Shown: positions 1 through 7,040, numbered from the stretch's first letter. The stretch is 10,143 bases of DNA from Armatimonadota bacterium (GCA_014381035.1 JACMIS010000516.1:1-10143); one strand, 5' to 3'. The notes: a model not told the origin generated them from the sequence alone. Made by a program: numbers and translations.

Positions 1-109
1 CCGGGGAAACCTAACGAGGGGATGTCGCCACACGAACCGCGAAAGTTAAAACGTGCGCGGTTCCGTTTTGGCGACCGTGAACCTGAACGCCGCGGACAAG
101 ACAGGGATT

Positions 110-352
110 ATGGAAACTCCGAACGACAACATTTTATTGGATGTGCCACGGGACACACGCACAGCGACGCCATTGCCGGCACCGAACCCGGCTGTCGCGG
201 ACTCCGCGATGGCGACCGGGACTGACGAGGAACCGGAGATGACCATCGCCGATAAGCACATAGGCGAACCGACCCTTGATCCTGATGGCGACGGCGAACT
301 GACGCCGAGCGAAGCCGCAACGCTACTCGGCGATAGCAACGAAGAAAATTAA
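110..352 (+). CDS. Small acidic protein with a single EF-hand-like loop
   Basis: An 80-residue, strongly acidic, Pro/Ala-rich protein without a signal peptide or membrane segment. Residues 57-68 read DPDGDGELTPSE, which fits the canonical 12-residue EF-hand calcium loop: Asp at positions 1, 3 and 5, Gly at 6, a hydrophobic residue at 8 and Glu at 12. Only one loop is visible, so calcium binding would need dimerisation or a dockerin-like setting; this is inference. The start is uncertain. ATG 110 has only AGGGA 2 nt upstream, and a GTG at 53 in the same frame (99 residues) has no Shine-Dalgarno; a stop at 47-49 rules out anything longer. It ends 21 nt before the SRPBCC gene, so the two are probably co-transcribed. 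I do not recognise a named family. The acidic composition and EF-hand argue that this frame, rather than the overlapping frame from 22, is coding. Confidence 0.6.
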   Translation: METPNDNILLDVPRDTRTATPLPAPNPAVADSAMATGTDEEPEMTIADKHIGEPTLDPDGDGELTPSEAATLLGDSNEEN

Positions 353-373
353 GCACAAAGAAAAGGATAGAAA

Positions 374-1183
374 ATGAGCATCAATTATAACCGCACTGAA
401 AGTTATTCCGTGCGCAATGCGGATATTCCGCCGACAGCAACGATTACCGGGAAGAACGGTCACGCGAATGTATCGGATACCGAACGGTTGATTTCCGGTC
501 TTGCCGGAGTCGCGTTGACTGGGTTTGCATTAACGCATACGAATAAGGGTGGCGCACTTCCCCTCGGGCTTGTCGGTGGGTATTTGTTGTACCGTGGCGT
601 GACCGGGAATTGTCCTACCTACACCGCGTTGCGAACCGGTTCTAACCACGAAACAGACAGCAAGATCGCCGTGATCCCTGAAGGACAGGGCATCAAGATC
701 GTCAAAGCGATGACGTTCCAGAAGTCCGCCGCAGAACTGTATGCGTTCTGGCGTAATTTCGAGAATCTGCCACGCTTCATGAAGCACCTGGAGTCGGTCG
801 AAATCATCGACGACACAAACTCCCGGTGGACGGCGAAAGCACCGTTCGGGCAGACCGTTTCGTGGAACGCGGAGATCCTTTCCGACGAACCGGATCAACG
901 CATTGTCTGGCGTAGCGTGGAACCTGCCGATATAGCGAACGCCGGTTCGGTCCGCTTCGTAACACTTCCTGCCGGACGTGGGACCACGGTAACGGTTTCA
1001 TTGGAATATAACCCGCCCGCCGGAATGCTCGGCGCGATTGTTGCCAAGCTTTTCGGCGAAGAACCGGGAACCCAGGTACAGGACGATCTGCGCCGCTTCA
1101 AGCAACTGATGGAAGCCGGGGAAATCCCGACCATCGCCGGTCAACCCCACGGCGTACAGGGCCATAGCAAGGCAGAAAATTAG
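374..1183 (+). CDS. YgaP-like transmembrane domain fused to SRPBCC (polyketide cyclase/START) domain
   Basis: A 269-residue protein in two parts. Residues about 32-85 form a YgaP-like (DUF2892) membrane domain: it has the opening NVSDTERLISGLAG, two hydrophobic stretches (about 39-54 and 61-74) and the typical closing TGNCPTYTAL. Residues about 108-245 form an SRPBCC domain, with hallmarks such as LYAFWRNFENLPRFMKHLESV, the W-x-AE-I strand, IVWRSVE, NAGSVRF, and the C-terminal KLFGEEPGTQVQDDLRRFKQLMEAGEI helix region. SRPBCC folds bind hydrophobic ligands; the ligand here is unknown. The fusion suggests a ligand-binding domain tethered to the inner membrane. ATG 374 is supported by AGGA at 364-367 with 6 nt spacing. 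The fusion is common in bacteria and often lies near SPW-type and zinc-dependent alcohol dehydrogenase genes, as it does here. The cellular role is not established. Confidence 0.93.
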   Translation: MSINYNRTESYSVRNADIPPTATITGKNGHANVSDTERLISGLAGVALTGFALTHTNKGGALPLGLVGGYLLYRGVTGNCPTYTALRTGSNHETDSKIAVIPEGQGIKIVKAMTFQKSAAELYAFWRNFENLPRFMKHLESVEIIDDTNSRWTAKAPFGQTVSWNAEILSDEPDQRIVWRSVEPADIANAGSVRFVTLPAGRGTTVTVSLEYNPPAGMLGAIVAKLFGEEPGTQVQDDLRRFKQLMEAGEIPTIAGQPHGVQGHSKAEN

Positions 1184-1190
1184 GATCAAA

Positions 1191-1331
1191 CCACGAAGGG
1201 CGCAAAGTTTTAGAAGGAAATAAAGGTTTTTGAGAATTTCATGTGATGTTCGTTCCGAGCGAGAATCACGGTGTAGCAAGTGTTACCTTTGACACCCTTT
1301 GTTTTCTTCTAATACTTTGTGCCCTTCGTGG
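1191..1331. repeat. Inverted-repeat element 1 (CCACGAAGGGC family, about 141 bp)
   Basis: The left arm (1191-1226) begins CCACGAAGGGCGCAAAG. The right arm (1296-1331) is its reverse complement at 32 of 36 positions, with the outer 26 bp matching at 24. The 69-bp centre shows no ORF. The element fills the gap between the SRPBCC gene stop and the next gene almost exactly. No transposase is present, so it could be a MITE-like or REP-like non-autonomous element. Transcribed, it would form a long stem. CCACGAAGGxCACxAAG-type palindromes recur between genes in many environmental bacterial genomes (general recollection, not a search). Confidence 0.8.
1289..1318 (+). promoter_or_regulatory. Candidate sigma70-type promoter inside inverted-repeat element 1
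   Basis: A perfect TTGACA (1289-1294) lies just before the right arm, followed after 18 bp by TACTTT (1313-1318), a poor -10 that keeps the first two bases and last base of the consensus. Predicted transcription would start near 1325, about 31 nt ahead of the ATG at 1356. The -10 is inside the repeat arm. The weak -10 keeps confidence low. Confidence 0.3.
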
Positions 1332-1355
1332 TCGAAACAAAAAGGAGAAAAACGA

Positions 1356-1526
1356 ATGAGCGATAAGCAAGATCAGAAAAAGAAAGACGGCGAGCGCACC
1401 GACAAGAAGCATCAGGCGATGCGAGAATCGGTGCATGACCGCAAGGAGCAAGCCGAACGCACTGCGGCAGGCGACCCGCATCAGCGCGACCCCGATGAGA
1501 CAAACCGCTCGGGAACAAAAAGTTAG
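1356..1526 (+). CDS. Small highly charged, probably disordered protein
   Basis: A 56-residue protein made almost wholly of Lys, Arg, Asp, Glu, Gln, His, Ser and Thr, with no hydrophobic core, cysteine or signal peptide, so it is very probably intrinsically disordered and cytoplasmic. It opens MSDKQDQKKKDGERTDKKHQ. The start at ATG 1356 is well supported by AAAGGAG at 1341-1347 with 8 nt spacing; this good ribosome binding site is the main evidence that the gene is real. It ends 14 nt before the SPW-like gene, consistent with co-transcription. I do not recognise the family. The composition recalls short hydrophilic stress proteins, but it lacks the KGG repeat of that well-known class, so a stress role rests only on neighbourhood. 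Confidence 0.65.
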   Translation: MSDKQDQKKKDGERTDKKHQAMRESVHDRKEQAERTAAGDPHQRDPDETNRSGTKS

Positions 1527-1540
1527 AAAGCCCAAAAACC

Positions 1541-1933
1541 ATGCGAACCGAAACGTTCGACGGCAAGCTGGTCTCGACCGACCTGCACGGTGTGATTGAC
1601 TACACGGCGGGAGCGTTGGCACTGGTAGTGCCGCGTGCTCTGGGCGGTAGCGAGAACGCCATCACGGTAGGGAACGCGGCGGCGGTATTCGCAGGCACCT
1701 ATGCCGCTGCGACCCGATTCGAGCGCGGCATCCTGCCCGTGCTTTCCATGCGTCAACACCTCGCACTGGATGCGGTGTTTGGAATCGGTTTTTTAACGGC
1801 GGCGGCATGCCTCCCGAACGAAAAACCGGCAGTCCGTGCCGCGTTCGTGGGCTTTGGACTGTTCGCATTGTGGGCGTCGCAAAATACCGAAACCGCCTCC
1901 CCTATGGAGCGTGCGGAGCGAATGCGGAACTAA
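1541..1933 (+). CDS. SPW-repeat-like four-helix membrane protein
   Basis: A 130-residue integral membrane protein with four hydrophobic segments (about 15-33, 41-58, 73-90, 97-113). It is organised as two related halves: LHGVIDYTAGALALVVPRALG (residues 15-35) and MRQHLALDAVFGIGFLTAAA (70-89). Each starts with a His-x(3)-Asp unit, as in SPW-family proteins (pattern STxxHGxxDY...). The signature Ser-Pro-Trp itself is not kept: VPR and AACLP stand in its place, so this is a diverged member. No clear Shine-Dalgarno precedes ATG 1541. The 14-nt gap to the upstream small gene suggests translation is coupled or both share one mRNA. Function is unknown for the family; it often lies near SRPBCC and zinc-dependent alcohol dehydrogenase genes. 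The stop codon is immediately followed by inverted-repeat element 2. Confidence 0.85.
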   Translation: MRTETFDGKLVSTDLHGVIDYTAGALALVVPRALGGSENAITVGNAAAVFAGTYAAATRFERGILPVLSMRQHLALDAVFGIGFLTAAACLPNEKPAVRAAFVGFGLFALWASQNTETASPMERAERMRN

Positions 1934-1934
1934 T

Positions 1935-2021
1935 CACAGAGTTGGGGAGGACGCAGAGAGGATTCGCGGAGCTTAAATTTTATGAAGCCTCTCAGGGCAC
2001 CGTGTCCTCCCCAACTCTGTG
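1935..2021. repeat. Inverted-repeat element 2 (CACAGAG family, about 87 bp)
   Basis: Two perfect 18-bp arms: CACAGAGTTGGGGAGGAC at 1935-1952 and its reverse complement at 2004-2021. Inside are further complementary pieces: GAGAGG at 1956-1961 pairs with CCTCTC at 1988-1993, and GCTT at 1971-1974 pairs with AAGC at 1985-1988. The whole can fold into one long interrupted hairpin. It begins 1 nt after the SPW gene stop and ends 33 nt before the dehydrogenase start. No transposase and no T-tract follow, so a mobile or REP-like palindromic element is likelier than a classical terminator. Confidence 0.8.
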
Positions 2022-2054
2022 GTTTCAAAAAACTAAATAGGAGACGTAGAATTA

Positions 2055-3230
2055 ATGAAGGCTTTATGTTGGCATGGCAAGAACGACGTGCGGATTGATA
2101 CCGTACCGGACCCGACTATCATCAATGACCGGGACGCGATTCTGAAGATCACCTCGACCGCTATCTGCGGCTCCGACCTGCATTTGTACAACGGATTTAT
2201 GCCGATGATGCAAGCCGGGGACATCCTGGGACACGAGTTCATGGGCGAAGTCGTCGAGACTGGAAAAGGCGTCGGCAACCTCAAAAAAGGCGACCGGGTC
2301 GTGATCCCGTTCAACATCGCCTGTGGGAATTGTTTCTTCTGCAAACGTACCGACTTTTCCCTGTGTGATAACTCAAACCCGAACGCGGGCATCGCGGAAA
2401 AACTGCATGGGTATCCCGGCTCCGCGTTGTTCGGTTATTCGCACCTGCTCGGCGGGTACGCGGGCGGTCAGGCGGAGTACGTCCGGGTGCCGTTCGCGGA
2501 CACCGGCGCATTCAAAGTGGCGGAAGGACTGACCGACGAGCAGGTACTATTTTTGACCGATATTTTCCCGACCGGATACATGGCGGCGGAAAACTGCGGC
2601 ATCCAGCCCGGCGATACCGTCGCTATCTGGGGCGCGGGCCCGGTCGGACTGTTCGCGATCAAGTCGGCGTTTCTGCTCGGCGCGGAGCGAGTCTTTGCGA
2701 TTGACCGTTACCCCGAGCGACTCGCACTGGCGCAAGAAGCCGGGGCGGAGATCATTAACTACGAGGAAGTCACACTCCAGGACGAGTTGCGGGCGCGAAC
2801 CGGAAATATGGGACCGGATCATTGTATAGACGCGGTCGGTATGGAAGCGCACGGCATCTCGCCCGACGCGATCTACGACAAGGTGACCCAACTGATGCGC
2901 CTGAATTCCGACCGGGCACATGTGCTCCGTGAGGCGATTATCGCCTGCCGCAAGGGCGGCACGGTGTCACTTCCAGGCGTGTACGGCGGTCTGGTGGATA
3001 AAGTCCCGATGGGGGCGGCACACGCAAAAGGCTTGACGTTCAAGATGGGGCAGACGCACACGCACCGCTATGTGCCGAAACTGATGGAGCACGTCCAGAA
3101 GGGCGATATCGACCCGACCTTCCTGATCACGCACCGCCTGCCGCTGGAGCAGGCTCCGGAAGCCTATAAAATCTTCAAGGAAAAGAGCGATAGTTGCGTC
3201 AAGGTCGTGCTAAAGCCACACGCCGCGTAG
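2055..3230 (+). CDS. Zinc-dependent medium-chain alcohol dehydrogenase (formaldehyde-dehydrogenase-like)
   Basis: A 391-residue NAD(P)-dependent oxidoreductase of the medium-chain zinc family (COG1063 type). Catalytic zinc ligands are Cys38 (in CGSDLH), His60 with Glu61 (in GHEFMGE), and probably Asp169 (in LTDIFPTGY). That pattern resembles glutathione-independent formaldehyde dehydrogenase rather than the yeast or horse enzymes. The structural zinc lobe is complete: Cys90, 93, 96 and 104. The Rossmann motif GAGPVG is at residues 193-198, and Asp217 at the end of the second strand favours NAD over NADP. An insertion at about 255-290 (GMEAHG ... [20 protein letters not shown]) is typical of this subfamily. 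ATG 2055 has AGGAGA at 2039-2044, about 10 nt upstream. The substrate cannot be read from sequence; annotations as formaldehyde or threonine dehydrogenase would be over-specific. It is the last gene before the terminator. Confidence 0.95.
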   Translation: MKALCWHGKNDVRIDTVPDPTIINDRDAILKITSTAICGSDLHLYNGFMPMMQAGDILGHEFMGEVVETGKGVGNLKKGDRVVIPFNIACGNCFFCKRTDFSLCDNSNPNAGIAEKLHGYPGSALFGYSHLLGGYAGGQAEYVRVPFADTGAFKVAEGLTDEQVLFLTDIFPTGYMAAENCGIQPGDTVAIWGAGPVGLFAIKSAFLLGAERVFAIDRYPERLALAQEAGAEIINYEEVTLQDELRARTGNMGPDHCIDAVGMEAHGISPDAIYDKVTQLMRLNSDRAHVLREAIIACRKGGTVSLPGVYGGLVDKVPMGAAHAKGLTFKMGQTHTHRYVPKLMEHVQKGDIDPTFLITHRLPLEQAPEAYKIFKEKSDSCVKVVLKPHAA

Positions 3231-3273
3231 CACGTAGAAGCGAAAATTAATACATCGGGAGCGGGTGAGCTGT

Positions 3274-3302
3274 CGCCGGATCATAGTGATCGGTGGTTTT
3301 TT
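3274..3302 (+). terminator. Intrinsic terminator after the alcohol dehydrogenase
   Basis: A stem of CGCC(G)GATCA against TGATCGGTG (9 bp with one bulged G and one G-U pair) around a TAG triloop, ending at 3295. It is followed by G and six T residues at 3297-3302. It lies 43 nt after the dehydrogenase stop. On the opposite strand no T-run follows, so it acts in one direction and would not serve the converging minus-strand gene. Confidence 0.75.
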
Positions 3303-3397
3303 CGCCTGCTCGTCGGTGCCGAAATCTGGACTGGTGTCAACGACGATGCCACAAGCCTATGAACTGGAGAGATCAGGTTCATGCTATATGTTTCGGG
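3303..3397. other. Convergent intergenic stretch
   Basis: Space between the terminator and the stop of the minus-strand gene. A short imperfect hairpin (ATGAAC at 3359-3364 with GTTCAT at 3377-3382) lies downstream of the minus-strand stop but has no T-tract, so I see no clear terminator for that transcript. No ORF is supported here. Confidence 0.4.
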
Positions 3398-4606
3398 TTA
3401 GTAGGAATACCATCCGCTGACCATGTCGCCCTGGCTTTCCATAATCGGCGCGCGGGTCTGTGTGCCGTTTGTCGCTTTCCCCTCAATACCCCGGCCACCG
3501 TTATCTACCCCGTCCGGTCCGACACTGTACAGTAAAGACTTTCCATCCGTTTGCGTTTTGTATCGAAGCGGTATTCCTGGTGGAGCGAACGGATCATCCG
3601 GGACTCGGGTTAACAGTCGCGCTGTGACCAGTTCAGACAGGGTCACGGGTGATTTGCCTGTACGGGCTCGGTACACGCGCATGGCAAGCGCGGTTCGCAG
3701 AAGAGCATCTCCGGTTTGTGCGGAAGCGTATTTGTATCGAGCCTTCTGCGTATTGGGTGCCAACGCTCTGGCAAGAAACTCTTTCGGAGGCGGGATCTCC
3801 TCGTTGCCAGCCGAGTACGGTGTTTTCGTCAGTGCGATCTGCTTGTCCATGTGATCCGTCAGGATATGCATGACGACATACTTTGGAACGATACCCGTGT
3901 AGGAAGTCGGTTGCACCTTCGCCTTGATTTCCATCACAATGCTTTGTGCCGTGAACTTTTCTTCCTCGAACGCGACGAATAGCGGGACGCGTTCCGATTC
4001 CAATGTGTTCAAACGGGTCAGGCACTTTTGCGCCGTGTTTGTGTCCATAGAATCCAACCGTCGCCATAGGTGACTGCGTCCGCTGATCTCGCACGATAGA
4101 CCGGCGAGATGTCCTTCAACGCCGACACGGTTGGGGATTTTCCGTCCCAATGTCACCGCGTCCAGATAGTAGTCCACGGCTGCGAAGGGATTGCCACTCT
4201 CCCACTCAACATCGCCCGCCAAAGTCAGTAGCCGCGTTAGACTGCGCATCTCCTTATGATAACCCGGCTCGTCGTCTATCGATGTCACTGTATTGGTTTC
4301 GCAGTACGGCAAAAGCAGTGCCTGATGTGTAAACTGGATGACCGCGTCGTTTTCGTTGACTAATTTTTGCTTCTCAGCGAGCGTCCATTTGCGGTGGGGA
4401 TTTCGGTGCCGCGCTTCGCCGACCTCGTCCAACAGCACAATGCGACAGGCAGCGGCGGTCAACGACAAAAAACTGTTCTCGACCGGTGCGGAGGGACGAG
4501 ACGGCGCGACCACCGTTGTCGGAAGATGGTGGGCAACGGCATACGTGATAATCAACAGTGTGAGTGAAGCGGACATCACACGCGCCTGAATCATGGCCCG
4601 GTTCAT
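3398..4606 (-). CDS. Exported or membrane-anchored protein with GspG-like C-terminal domain
   Basis: A 402-residue protein. Residues about 11-26 are hydrophobic after a short basic start (MNRAMIQAR), giving a signal peptide or single N-terminal anchor; an AVA-H site near residue 26 could be cleaved. The middle (about 45-290) is helical-looking and not recognised. The C-terminal part resembles the globular domain of type II secretion pseudopilin GspG: a helix (ALLRTALAMRVYRARTGKSP, about 301-320), LSELV, VPDDPFAPPGIPLRYK (335-350) and YSVGPDGVDNGG (360-371). The prepilin N-terminus (Gly-Phe-Thr-x-x-Glu helix) is absent, so it is not a pseudopilin but a protein carrying that domain; such proteins are frequent in Planctomycetes-type genomes. 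No Shine-Dalgarno is visible before ATG 4606, and Met5 or Met11 could be the start. It follows the protease gene by 42 nt with no terminator between, so they probably share an mRNA. Function is unknown. Confidence 0.8.
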   Translation of the reverse strand: MNRAMIQARVMSASLTLLIITYAVAHHLPTTVVAPSRPSAPVENSFLSLTAAACRIVLLDEVGEARHRNPHRKWTLAEKQKLVNENDAVIQFTHQALLLPYCETNTVTSIDDEPGYHKEMRSLTRLLTLAGDVEWESGNPFAAVDYYLDAVTLGRKIPNRVGVEGHLAGLSCEISGRSHLWRRLDSMDTNTAQKCLTRLNTLESERVPLFVAFEEEKFTAQSIVMEIKAKVQPTSYTGIVPKYVVMHILTDHMDKQIALTKTPYSAGNEEIPPPKEFLARALAPNTQKARYKYASAQTGDALLRTALAMRVYRARTGKSPVTLSELVTARLLTRVPDDPFAPPGIPLRYKTQTDGKSLLYSVGPDGVDNGGRGIEGKATNGTQTRAPIMESQGDMVSGWYSY

Positions 4607-4648
4607 AGGAGTTGCTAACTCGACACCTGATGTAGTACCACAGTTGCG

Positions 4649-7027
4649 TTAACCCGACCCATCAGACGAGGCTTCCGGGACGAACCGATCTACCCATTCG
4701 AAGCACTCCGCCAGCACATGCAACACGGATTCTCGTGCCCGGTAGCCGTGCGATTCGTGCGGTAGTAACACCAGCCGTGCGGTCGCGCCGTGCGCCGCCA
4801 ATGCCTGATAGAACCGCTCCGACTGCAACGTATGCGTTCCCGAATTGTTGTCCGCTTGCCCATGGATCAACAGGAGCGGGGCTTTGATCTTATCCGCGTA
4901 AGTGAATGGTGACAGATTGCGGTAGATGTCCGGGGCTTCCCAGTATGACCGTCGCTCCGATTGAAACCCGAATGGCGTGAGCGTCCGGTTGTAGGCACCG
5001 GACCGGGCGATCCCGGCGGCGAAAAGATCGGAATGCGCGAGCAGGTTCGCAGTCATAAACGCCCCATAGGAGTGCCCCGCGCACACGACACGGTCGCGGT
5101 CAATGATGCCGCGCTCGTCTAAAAAGTCAATCGCGGCTTTCGCGGACCCGACAATCTGCTCGACAAATGTGTCGTTCATGGTTTCCGGGTCGCCGACGAC
5201 CGGAACGGTCGCGTCCAGAAGAACCGCGAATCCCTGCGTCACGAACCAGAGCGGCGATGTTCCGGCGAGGCGTGTGAACGTTTTGTCAGAGCCGCGCACC
5301 TGCCCCGCCGTGCTGGCGTCCGAATATTCTTCGGGATATGCCCAAAAGATCAGGGGAAGTTTTTTGCCGGACGCAACATCATAATCCGGCGGCAGATACA
5401 ACGCCCCGGATAGCGGGACATCGTCCGCCGTGCGCTTATAGGTGACCAACTCTTTTTGCAGACCGGTAATTTGCGGGTGCGGGTCGGCGAAGTGTGTGAT
5501 TGGTTCCCTTTTACCGGTCTGGAGATCAAGACGGAAAAAGTTTGCTGGCTGAATGCTGTTCTGATAAGAGGTTAGCAAACGACTTACCGAACCATCAAGG
5601 AACGATATGAATCCCTCGTAACCGTCGCCCGAACACCGCCATAACTCCTCGGTCTCGCGTGTCGTCAGATCCATTCGGCGCAGAAATGGTCGGTCGCCGT
5701 CCGGGGTGGAGCCACGTCCGGACAGATAGATGGCGTTGCCGTCTTGCAGGATGTGGTGTCTGCCGTCGGGCTCGGTAATGTAAACCGGGTTTCCGGGAGA
5801 GTTATACGCATCGTTCACTGACAGGTCAAACAATAGGTTCCGTTCCGGTTCCGGTTCGGACAGGTTCAAACGATAGGTCGTGCGCCAGCGTCGGTCGCGG
5901 CTATATTCCGTCAGCAAAACATCGTCCGGTGTCGGAAGCCAATCCCAGCCCGCGTATCGCTCTTGCAGCCGTAACACTTCGCGGGGAGCATCGGTGAACG
6001 GTGCGGGCAGGGTAAAAATGGCGTCGCGGTGGGGGACCTTCGCCAGTGGATCGCCCCCATCCAATGCCTCCACCCAGAGCAAGGTCGCATCATGGTTGCC
6101 CTGCCATGCGACATTGCGCGGACCGGTGGCGACGCCCTGTTGCGGTATCTCATCGCGCACCGGGAGGTCGGCGAGGGTGTGAAGTACGGTACCGGTGTGC
6201 GTGTCCCATATCTCGACGATTTTTCCGAACAGGTGATACGGTACGCGGAACGAAACATCGGTCAGGCGCGAAACCGCAAGGTATCTTTCATCGGGTGACC
6301 ACGCGACACCTATAAACGCGTCCGGGGTGCGCAGCGGAGTGATCGCCCCGGTATCAATGTCGACAAAGGCAAGTTGTACCGTGGTCAGATGGCGGAACTG
6401 CGCCGTGTCGAAATCGCTTCGGAGCAGGTCCTGAAACGTACTCGCTTTGGTGAATTTCCCCGATGTTTCCTCGATGACCGGGCTGTCGGGCACTATGGGC
6501 AGTTCTGGTAAGGAACCGCGTCCGGAGGGAATCCGTGCGACCAAGAGTGTGCGGGCGTCGTCGCTCCACTGGAAGGGTCCTGCCAGGATATCGGACACCA
6601 CTAGGTCGGGAAGGAAACGCACTGCTCCGGCTTCGCGTTCGCAGATGCCGATTTCGATGCCCGTATCCGTGTCGCGAGTAAAGGCGAACCGCGACGAATC
6701 GCATGTCCAGACCGGTGAACCGAGTCGTGAACCATCCGGTATTCCGGCGACAGACGTCTGCTCTCCGGTTTCCGTGTCCACGAGAGTAAAACCGGTGTAC
6801 TGCGAGGTGCGCTGTGTTCCGTTGATAACCGGGTCAATACGAAGTCCGGCGAGCTTCAGAAACGGACGGGCGAGGGTGGTAAGTGGGGGATACGCTTCGT
6901 AGTCGGCGAGGAGCAACGTTTTTCGGTCGGGGGTGAGAAAACCGGAGGGAGAGGGCGGGGTATCGAGAATCTGCACTATATCGGCGGAAGGTATTTTATA
7001 ACCGCTTGCGGTGGGATCGAATGACAT
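4649..7027 (-). CDS. S9D serine protease, glutamyl endopeptidase (CGEP-like)
   Basis: A prolyl-oligopeptidase-clan protease of 792 residues from the chosen start: N-terminal beta-propeller (about 1-530) and C-terminal alpha/beta-hydrolase (about 540-780). Catalytic residues are Ser653 in GHSYGAFMTANLLAHS, Asp726 in IHGQADNN and His760 in LPHESHGY. Several stretches match the plant chloroplast glutamyl endopeptidase as I recall it: GYKIPSADIVQILDTPP (9-25), LARPFLKLAGLRID (52-65), FWAYPEEY then AGQVRGS (574-580), and ARSGAYNRTLTPFGFQSE. That enzyme cleaves after Glu; the same specificity is inferred. No signal peptide is present, so it should be cytoplasmic. I prefer ATG 7027: the first in-frame ATG (7036, three residues longer) lies within a TATAAT box at 7040-7035 that would place transcription start next to 7027. 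No Shine-Dalgarno precedes either. It is the first gene of a two-gene minus-strand transcript. Confidence 0.93.
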   Translation of the reverse strand: MSFDPTASGYKIPSADIVQILDTPPSPSGFLTPDRKTLLLADYEAYPPLTTLARPFLKLAGLRIDPVINGTQRTSQYTGFTLVDTETGEQTSVAGIPDGSRLGSPVWTCDSSRFAFTRDTDTGIEIGICEREAGAVRFLPDLVVSDILAGPFQWSDDARTLLVARIPSGRGSLPELPIVPDSPVIEETSGKFTKASTFQDLLRSDFDTAQFRHLTTVQLAFVDIDTGAITPLRTPDAFIGVAWSPDERYLAVSRLTDVSFRVPYHLFGKIVEIWDTHTGTVLHTLADLPVRDEIPQQGVATGPRNVAWQGNHDATLLWVEALDGGDPLAKVPHRDAIFTLPAPFTDAPREVLRLQERYAGWDWLPTPDDVLLTEYSRDRRWRTTYRLNLSEPEPERNLLFDLSVNDAYNSPGNPVYITEPDGRHHILQDGNAIYLSGRGSTPDGDRPFLRRMDLTTRETEELWRCSGDGYEGFISFLDGSVSRLLTSYQNSIQPANFFRLDLQTGKREPITHFADPHPQITGLQKELVTYKRTADDVPLSGALYLPPDYDVASGKKLPLIFWAYPEEYSDASTAGQVRGSDKTFTRLAGTSPLWFVTQGFAVLLDATVPVVGDPETMNDTFVEQIVGSAKAAIDFLDERGIIDRDRVVCAGHSYGAFMTANLLAHSDLFAAGIARSGAYNRTLTPFGFQSERRSYWEAPDIYRNLSPFTYADKIKAPLLLIHGQADNNSGTHTLQSERFYQALAAHGATARLVLLPHESHGYRARESVLHVLAECFEWVDRFVPEASSDGSG

Positions 7028-7034
7028 AACGGTC

Positions 7035-7040
7035 ATTATA
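7035..7040 (-). promoter_or_regulatory. -10 box (TATAAT) of the S9D protease gene
   Basis: A perfect TATAAT reads on the minus strand from 7040 to 7035. Normal spacing puts the transcription start at 7028 or 7027, the A of the ATG at 7027, implying a leaderless mRNA. The hexamer 17 bp upstream (7063-7058, CGCAAA) is a poor -35. It overlaps the alternative upstream ATG. Confidence 0.5.

Noticed and set aside
22..225. Overlapping + strand ORF of 67 residues near the left edge
   Set aside because: It overlaps the EF-hand frame, is Arg/Gly-rich as expected of an out-of-frame reading, and its GAGGGG sits directly against the ATG with no spacing.
1266..1622. Minus-strand ORF of 118 residues with hydrophobic stretches
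   Set aside because: It crosses the repeat element and is antisense to the charged small gene; its hydrophobicity is the complement of the Lys/Asp-rich codons.
1191..2021. CRISPR-like or tandem repeats
   Set aside because: The two repeat elements are inverted pairs of different sequence, not direct repeats with regular spacers, and no cas gene is present.
2055..3230. Naming the dehydrogenase as a dedicated formaldehyde or threonine dehydrogenase
   Set aside because: Zinc ligands and the cofactor motif define the family, but substrate specificity within it cannot be read from sequence.
3423..3854. Plus-strand ORF of 143 residues
   Set aside because: It is antisense to the GspG-like C-terminal domain, which has recognisable motifs on the minus strand; no ribosome binding site is evident.
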